A stretch of DNA of 64,000 bases from Orthonyx spaldingii. Lineage: Eukaryota; Chordata; Aves; Passeriformes; Orthonychidae. Location of the stretch: contig VZTJ01002487.1 in NCBI GenBank assembly GCA_013397795.1, positions 163,076 through 227,075 on the forward strand, read 5' to 3'. Positions 54,201 to 63,200 of this stretch are shown here, piece after piece. A program made the position numbers and the translations under genes. Every line of letters starts with the position of its first letter. Position 1 is the first letter of the stretch. Under the pieces are notes generated by a model that was given only the letters and a program-made list of their open reading frames with translations, did no database searches and was not told the origin of the DNA.

Positions 54201-57200
54201 CTGCTTATAATCTAATGAACCTTCTAAGTGGTAACATGCTTTCATCTGCATTTCATAAAACTAAGTCAAGCCAGATTGTTCTGGTAGGAGCTCTCACAAA
54301 GTAGTGTATCAGAACTACTTTTAGGTTAGATACAATCCATGTTTTGAAAGCATATTTCTATGGAGAACAGCGCAGAGTGAGTATGGGAAAATGTGAAAGG
54401 ACTGCAGTAAGGACTCATACCAATAAAAGGCATCATCTTGACAATAGCATTCTGGATTTTCCTGAGTTGGTTGGCTCAGTCAATCAACACAGCCATTGCA
54501 TCTTAATCCTTTTTAATGAAAAGATGTTTATGTGAAATATATCATACTTCCCCCTTCAGAATACAGCCCCCTTCAGAATGATGGTACTGGCAATGCACTG
54601 TAGACATTGCCGCATTGAACACTCCTTTTACCCACCATTGCACAACATTTAAACCACTGGCAACAGCTCTGTTCTATTAAAAAAAAATTTTTGGATAACT
54701 GAATGTTCTTGCAGAGGATCCATCTGACAAAACTATGGGAGCAATACATTCTTTCATAGACATTAATACACCATCATTAAGACTTGACTTTCAATTTCTC
54801 AGTTTTTCAGGGTTTTGGAGGATAGCTTGATGAACAACTTCAAACATCATTTCTACTCTACAGCACCTTCAAAACTTCATCAGCTCCAGCAGTCACAGTA
54901 ATAGGATGCGATCTTTTCCAGCTGTCTCTGCACCTTTCAATGTCAACATGTACAATTTGTAGCCTATACCCCTAGGAACTCTCTCCATTTTTCAAAAATG
55001 AACAAAAACTTTTTCCCTGAGCAATGAAAACTGACAAGGAATCAAGCACAGGACAAATTATTTTATCATCAGAAAGCAAAGATAGGCATTTCCCCACACC
55101 TACTGTACACAGTTACACCAGTTATGGCAAGGTGTGCAAACAGCTCTGTTCCCACCCAAATAACCATTACTAGCACTCATTTATCTGGAAAAAAAAGTGT
55201 GCTGTCAGCTTCCTAGCACCTCTTCTCCTACAGGCAACTGAGAAGCCCCAATGACAGAAACAAATTCAGAGACGATTCCCGTTTTCCTCCTTTTGAACTC
55301 TTTGGAGTACCATCTAAGAAGGCATTTTGTTCATAGGAACTACATAGTTTTTATTTGCTTGAAAGACTGTAGTTTTTCCTCATAATTTGATCTTAGTAAT
55401 TGGAAAAATGAATTAAAAACCCTCCAGTTCATTCACTGTATTTTAGAAAAATGCGTAATAACCTTGACCTACTTCAAGAGCATATCTACAGTGCACTGCA
55501 CAGTGCTGCACTCTTTACCCTAAAAGGTCAGGTAAGTAATTTTCATATCTTGCAGAAATGTTATATTGATCCTAAACGCAAGCGCACCTCATTGCAAGTA
55601 TGCTCAATAAGCATCAATGTACCTATCACTTTCTTATTGTCTGATATTCAATGAATCCATACCCCTAATGTTTAGGGAACTGATTTTTTTATACTGTTTT
55701 CAACAATACTATCTCAGCAAAGCATTATAAAATGCACTGAACATATGTGGTGCTGCATATAGTAGTGTTGCATTGTATTCCTTTGGTTGTGTTTTAAAGC
55801 AGATGCTATGGAATGTACAATTAAAATAGCACATAAATATACTTGGAATTGCAGAAGCTGGCACTACACAGTAGCAACAGCAAGCCACAGTGAAAAACCA
55901 GTTTTTACTGACTGTATCACACAGTAACTGTATGAACAAGAGAAGGCTTCCTGGCATGCCATCACCAGAGTTTCAGCACACCTCATGCTGTGAAAGACAC
56001 ACTAATAGACTGATAAAAAATACTATTAAACTGCAATATTTCAATTCTGCAGTACACCAAACCACAGGTAGTCTCACTCACTTCAGAGACATTTCATGCA
56101 TGCAAAAACTTTTCGCTCAAGTAAGGGTTTCAGAGCTGAGTCACTGCAGCAGCTCGCCACTTCACTGACAGTACTTCACTGCTCAAGCACCACTGATTTC
56201 CTGCCAGGGATGTGCCTGCTGGCCAGCCAGAGCACAAATAGCACAGTGCACAACCAGGCCATTCTAACTAAGTCCCCTGGTGAGGTGACTTGCCTCCCTC
56301 ATGAGGGAGCAAGAAAACCAGCTACTAACTGAGGAATAGAATGTGACAGAGTTCCAGTCCTGTGCTCTTTGGAAACAAGATGGACTGCATCACATGGCCA
56401 TGGCACCCAAAAACAGAACACCACCTCAAATGGTTCTACTTACATCAGTACAAGGTAAGACAGCAGATACTAGTCAATGAGAGGCACACAGAATTGGCAT
56501 TCAAACTAAAAGGACTTAAGAGAACACAGCTTAATTTTCCCCAGTAATCATACATCCTCAAGGGTAGTAAAGATGGTCTTCTGGATTTAGAAGACTTGCA
56601 GAATCAAATTCACAAGTTTTGCTAACAAAATTTTTTATCCCCTGTTCACCAAAAGAATTTAACAGAATGAGTTACAATATTTACCTGTTATGAATAGGTC
56701 CTCTGAACTTCGGGTCAAATTTCCTTGGTTCACCTGCATTTAAAATAAAGCAGTATAAAAACATGTCCTTATTTAAATTAAAATCCCTCCAGAAAAGGGT
56801 GTTCACATCAGCCTTTGAAGAACATCTTCCTTATATTCCTGTTTAATCAGTTTTGTTAAAATCATTTCATATGGGCAATACCAGTAATTCACCAATAAAG
56901 TTACCTAGGTTTTGTGTATGAGATTAAAGCTTTTTTTCTTCCAACTTAAGCACTGAGGGCCTCACATTTACCACATGACAAATTACCTCTAATGTACATC
57001 CTATGACAACACCTATGCACAAGTTCACAATTTATTTGAGAGATAAGTATTATGTCTCCCAGTTACAGGCTAAGTGTGTCTGACAGTACATAAATGAACC
57101 TACTTCACTGCAATTACAGGTTATGAGCTTGTGATTTTTCTCTAGAATTGTAGAATGTTAAAGTGTTGCAAGGGACCTTAAATATAATCTAGTCCCAATG

Positions 57201-60200
57201 CCTCCTGCCATGGGCAGGGACACCTCCCACCAGACCAGGTTGCTCAGAGCAACATCCAACCTAGCCTTGAACAGCGCAAGGATTGGGGCATCCACAGCCT
57301 CCATGGGCAATGTGTTTATGTCTCATTTCTTCTTAATATCTGACCTAAATGTATCCTCTTTCAATTTGTACCCATTACTCCTTGTCCTGTCACTACAGCT
57401 CCTGACAAAAAATCCCTCTACAGCTTCCCTGTAGGACCCCTTCAGATACTGGAAGGTTCCTATGAGGTCCTCATGCATCCTTCTCTTCTCCAGGCAGAAC
57501 AGTCCCAACTTTCTCAGCCTGTCTTTGTAGAGGAGGTGCTTCAATTCTTACTGACTTCGTGGTCTCCTCTAGACTTGCTTCAACAGTTCCATGTCCTTAT
57601 TTTGGGTGCACTAGAACTGTACACAGTACTCCAGGTGGAAACTTACAAGAGCAGAGTGAAGGAGGAGAATAATCTCTTGCAACCTGCTGACCATGTTTCT
57701 TTGGATGCAGCCCAGGATTCCATCAGTTTCTGGGCTCTAAGTGTTCACTGCTGACTCCTGTTGAGTTTTTCATCAACCATTATCCCCAAGTCCTTCTCCC
57801 AGGGCTGTTCTCATTCACTTCTATATCCAACCCATCAGTGTGTCTGGGATTTCCATGATCCAGGTGTAGGACCTTGTACTTTGCTTTGTTGAACTTCATG
57901 AGGTTTCCATTGGCTGCATCTCAATCATGTCCAAGTCCCTCTGGATCCATCCCTTCCCTCAGTGTATGACTGTAGCACACAGTTCAGTGTCATCAGTGAA
58001 TGTGCTGAGCGTGCCTTGACCCCGCTATTCACATCACTGACAAAGACATGGAACAGTATCAGACCTAGTACCAGCCTCTGAGGGACCCCACTCGTCACTG
58101 GTCTCCACATGGACAATGAGCTGTTAACCACACCTTTCTGCATGTCACCATCCAGCCAGTTCTTTATCTACCGTGTGGTATATCCATCAAATCCATGTCG
58201 CTCCGATTTGGGGACCAGGGTATCAGCAGGACAGTGTCAAATGCTTTGGACAAGTTCAGGTAGACAGTATCAGCTGCTCTGCCCCATCCACCAATGCTGC
58301 AGCCCTGCCACAGAAGGTCACCAAAATCATCAGGCAGAATTTCCCCTTTGTAAAGCAATGTTGGCTGATAGCAATCACCTCTTTGTTTTCCATGTGCCCT
58401 AGCATATTTTCTAGGACAATCTGCTCCACAAACTTGCCTGGCACAGAGATGAGACTGACTGGTCTGTAGTTTCCCAGGTCTTCTGCTTTCCCCTTTTAAA
58501 AAATGGGGCTTATATTTCCATTTTCCCAGTCATCAGGGACTTCACCTGACTATCCCAATTTTTCAAAAACTATAGATAGTGGCTTAGCAACTCTGTCTGC
58601 CAGCTCCCTCAGGACCCACAGATGAATCTCATTAGGTCCCATGGACTTGAGCACATTCAGGTTCCTTGGATTGTCTCAAACTTGATCCTCTTCCACACTG
58701 AGCTCAGGGTCTTCATCCTCTCAGTCCCTGCATTTGCATTTCCCAACTTGGGCAGAGTGGCTGTAGAACTTGCCATTGAAGATTGAGGCATAAAAGTTGT
58801 TGAGAGACTCAGCCTTCTCTTTGTCCAGAGTAGCCAGGTCTCCCATTTCCTTCCAGAGAGGGCCCACATAATACCTAGTCTTTCTCTTGCTTGCAAGACA
58901 TCTATAGAAGCCCTTCCAGTTATCCTTAATATCCCTGGCCAGACTCAATTCTAACTGGGCCTTGACTTCCCTAAACTTGTTCCAAGTTTACCACATAACA
59001 TCCCTGTATTCCTCCCATGACACCTGTCTTCATTTCCACCTCCTGAAAGCTTCTTTTTTCACTCTGAGTTTGCTCAGCAGCTCCTTATCCACCCATGGAT
59101 GCCTCCTGGCATTTTTGCCCAATTTCCTCCTTGTTGGGATGCATTGCTCCTGAGCTTGAAGGAGGTGATTCTTGAAAATCAGCATTCTTGGGCCACTCTG
59201 CCCTTCTGGCTCTATATGGTCCTTGAAGAGGCCAAAATCTGCTCTCCTGAGGTCCAGAGCAGTGAGCTTGCTGCACGCCCTCCTCACTGCCTTGAGGATC
59301 TCAAACTCTACCACCTCATGGTCACTGTAGCCAAGGCTGCCTTGGAGCATTACACTCCCCAGTCTATACTGTACACTATACTTAAGGTCTTTCAGAGTTA
59401 TTCTTACTTCCCACTGCTTAGGTTACAGGACTTTATAATAGACACAGAGACACAGGTTTTCCCCACTTTAAGCCACTGCTTAGGTTACAGGACTTTATAA
59501 TAGACACAGAGACACAGGTTTTCCCCACTTTAAGCCCCATTCCGGGCTTATCAAATGACAAAGCATGACTGGAGACTGCAGAAATGTTGTGCTGATTTTG
59601 CTCTACACTATCCTGTAACAGGTGGAGTAACTGCAGCAGCTTCTGTGAAGCCAGAGATGAGGTACACTGCTCCAAAGAAGGCAGAAGAGCACATTTCAAG
59701 TGCCTTCTCTAACTCTCAAGTGAATGCACCCACCATATAGCCCAGTGCAGAAAACAAACCAGGTTTTGAAGTTGGTTATGCATATATCCATGAGACTGTT
59801 GTTGCTTTCAATGAATCTCAGAATGACCAGAAGGTGAAGTTAGGTTCCTTCTAGAAACAGGCAGTAACATCTGGCCACAGCTTACAGATGGAAGGAGTCA
59901 AATATGATGCATTTTTTTCATGTGGCTCTCCTGGTTAGCACAGTTCCAACTGATTTACTTTACACATAAAAATACTATATTAAAAAACTACCAAATACTA
60001 ACCCACCAACTTGTGCTTCCAATTTAGACTTGAATAAGAGAAATTACAGTATCTCACTTGGTACTGAGTAACAAAAAATTATGGTCAAATTTAAATTTTC
60101 AAGTTTTGAGCTACTGTATGAAGAAAAACAAGCAGTTTTCCATTCAGCAGACCAGAATTTGGATTTTTCCTTTTGAAGCTAGCTATCCAACTTCATGGGA

Positions 60201-63200
60201 CTTTTTCTTTTCAAAGTTCATGAAATTATGAAATTTACTGAACAAAACTCTGTGTAATGAAAAGTTATTTCTTCATTCAAATGTCAACACTACAATACAA
60301 ATTACTGCTTCAGAGTGCTTTTTCACTGCTTTCTTAGGGATCTCCTCTTCCAAATACCCCTGTTATTACACGGTGTTACTAGACTAAATTTCCTCCCCTG
60401 CACCCCAAATAAAAATACTTATTTTCATCAATTAGGGAACAATTCAGCAACTTCTCAAAAGCAGAATTTACTTTTTAACTAATGCCAGACTTTGTTCTTG
60501 GTTTGTATCAGAAAAACCTTATCAAAATACACACAGACCAGTACAATAAACACAGCAGTTAATAAAATCCTATTTGCCCTTCATCTGAGGTATTCAGATC
60601 CACCTTAGCAAGCTCCTACAACAAAAATATCTTAACACAGAAGAGACCAAAAAATTAAAACTTTGGAGAAGCGATACATGACAGCAATACAGGGGAGTGG
60701 AAGAAGCTATGCTGCGATACATGGTCTGGAAAGCAAGTGTACCATACACAATACCTAATGTTGGGCCAACACCTCTATATTGGATGAACCTTTTTGAACA
60801 GAAATTTCTACAAAATAAATCTTTCTACAACAAAATAATTTACCACCAGAACAAATCTGTCTGTAACATCATGCCCTACGGACAAATTCTGGCCTTAAGC
60901 CACACTGAAGTTGAACCTCTGTTCATTGCTCATACAGGACCTCTTTAGCACATAACAGTCACACCAGATCACACAAAAAAACCCACTGAATCCACATCCT
61001 GAATCTTACAAGGGGTCATATCTGAGGAGGAATGCAACACTAAGGCAAACACTGTTTTTTCCCTAACACTGATATTACAGAGATTTGCAACTGCATTTTT
61101 CTTAACTAAAAGTAGTCACTTTGCATTTAATAGTTGTGATTTAAATTCTTTTTCATTCATTGAAAAATTGAGATTCAATGAATCTTTATTTACCTTGCAT
61201 ATACTTTAACAATCTGCAATGCCCTACATCACAGAGTACTACAAGTTAATCAAGCATTGAAGTACTGCCTCCTTTCATCTGTTTTAAGCTTGCAATCAAT
61301 CCATTTATAACTGTACTGTATAACATGGCAGCATGTTATGCTACCAAAAATGTTACAAGTTATTATATTCAAATGTCCTGATCTGCTCAAATGTTTCTTG
61401 TAGATAAGCCATTTCATAGTTTTGGTCATGCTTATATTCCTTTTCTTACTTTTTGCAGTGTTACTACAGATCATTAGAAAAGGAGGAGCCAGAACAGCAC
61501 AGGATATTGACCACAAATATTGGATGTGATTTATATAATCCTATAATGACTCCTTCTATCTGACCTCGGTCCATTCCTAACAATTCTTTCTTACAGTCTA
61601 CTTGCTTCTATGGGCAAACATTTTCACTGAGTCATCCATTCAGACTCCAAGTTCTCACTCGAATTTTAGTAGTTAGCTCAATCCCACTACTGGAGGAACC
61701 TATTCTCCAAAGCTATTCAATGTTTTCCTTTAAAATTAGAACAATGAAGTAGAATGAACACTTTGCAATTGTGCAGGTGACAAGTGTTAAAATACGTCTG
61801 GAGACAGAAGTATTTATGAAAATGGATTTTGATAAACTACAATTCAAAGTGATTTTTGTAAAGTAACAAAAGTTATGAAGACAAACTCCATTCAGAAAAC
61901 CATACAGAATAATTGCTTTCAAAAACACCGTTCAGAAGAATCCCAAAGGATTACAGCATACTACAAAGAGAATGAGTCAGTCAACCAATGTCTGCAAAAA
62001 AAGCACCACTCTTTCAAGATGTAGGATCATGACTGATAAAGTCACTGTTCCTTGTGCTTGGGCACATGCGAGGCCTCAGATGAATAACTATTTCTCGATC
62101 ATGGCACTAGAATTTCAGAAGATACAAACAAGTTGGAGAGAGTAGAGGGACTGATTAAAAAGGAGGTACGAGGAGGTTTACAGAAAGCAGTAAATGAATG
62201 CAACTTCAATGCCTGTGATTAAGCAAAGAAGCACAAAATAACAGTGTTCAATCACCATACAAAATAGACAATGATCAGTTGTTCTCTGTTTCCTTTACCA
62301 GTTAGAGAAGCTAACTTCATTTACAGCAAAGATGATTTAGATTAGGCATTAGGAAATCTTTCAGGACACAACTATACATTGGAACATACACTGGAATTTT
62401 CATCACCCTAAGCTTTTAAGAACGTATTACACAAATACCTCTTGGGAAGAGAATAGGAAAACATCCCAGCACACAGCCAGCCAAATGGGTCTAATACGTA
62501 AGAGGATAAAAACAAAGCACTCCAGAAAGGGAGCTCTAATTGAAACGGAGACTCTCATCTCCAACAAGCAAGAAGACAGATGCTGTGAGATAGTAACACC
62601 CACTAACAGCTGTAAAATTATTGCAGTACTGCAAACTTCTTCCAAGAACTGTTCCTCACACCAGAAGTGTGTATGCTTATGGTGGTATGGTGTAGGGCAA
62701 CCTGGCTCAAACCGCCTTCTCTGTCACTGAGCTCTTGGTATAAATTCATTACAGAATATGGTAGGAAACATGAACAACATTCTAAGTTCAAACTACACTA
62801 GAATTCACTGTCAGAAGTGGTCTGGATCCCTGGAACACTCATTAAAAAAACATATGACACAGCTGATCACAACTGTGATCAGTTTCATGAACAACAGAAA
62901 AAAAAAAGAAAAATGCCATTTGTTTAATCTGATTTTTCTAACTTAATTCTGAATTACATTCACGTTCCCTACTTAATTACTACTATTATTTAAAAATTCA
63001 GGTTTCTTGGGGGTGAGGTGGAAATTATTTATGCTTCTAGTATCTACATAGCTCCTGGTAAAATCAAACCACTTCCCCAGCTACAAAAACCCAGATGTAT
63101 TTAGAAAGCAAATTCCAAGCTTTAGCAGTTTGGAAGGCATAAGGAAGAAAGCAGTGGTGAGGGGCGACTGACACCTTTTGCTAAGATTAAAAACTGGGAT

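Larger units (their letters stand above)
51874..56684 (-). other. SLC44A5: SLC44A5 intron 2
   Basis: A 4.8-kb intron. It contains two short CR1 fragments and a 10-bp perfect hairpin at 52153-52175 (gatcacttat, 3-nt loop, ataagtgatc). No other gene recognised. Confidence 0.7.

Noticed and set aside
59030..59350. 106-codon minus-strand frame as a host gene
   Set aside because: The SDHEVVEFEI and LLQAQEQCIPTRRK stretches belong to the CR1 endonuclease/linker region, and the frame ends at the element's 5' truncation.
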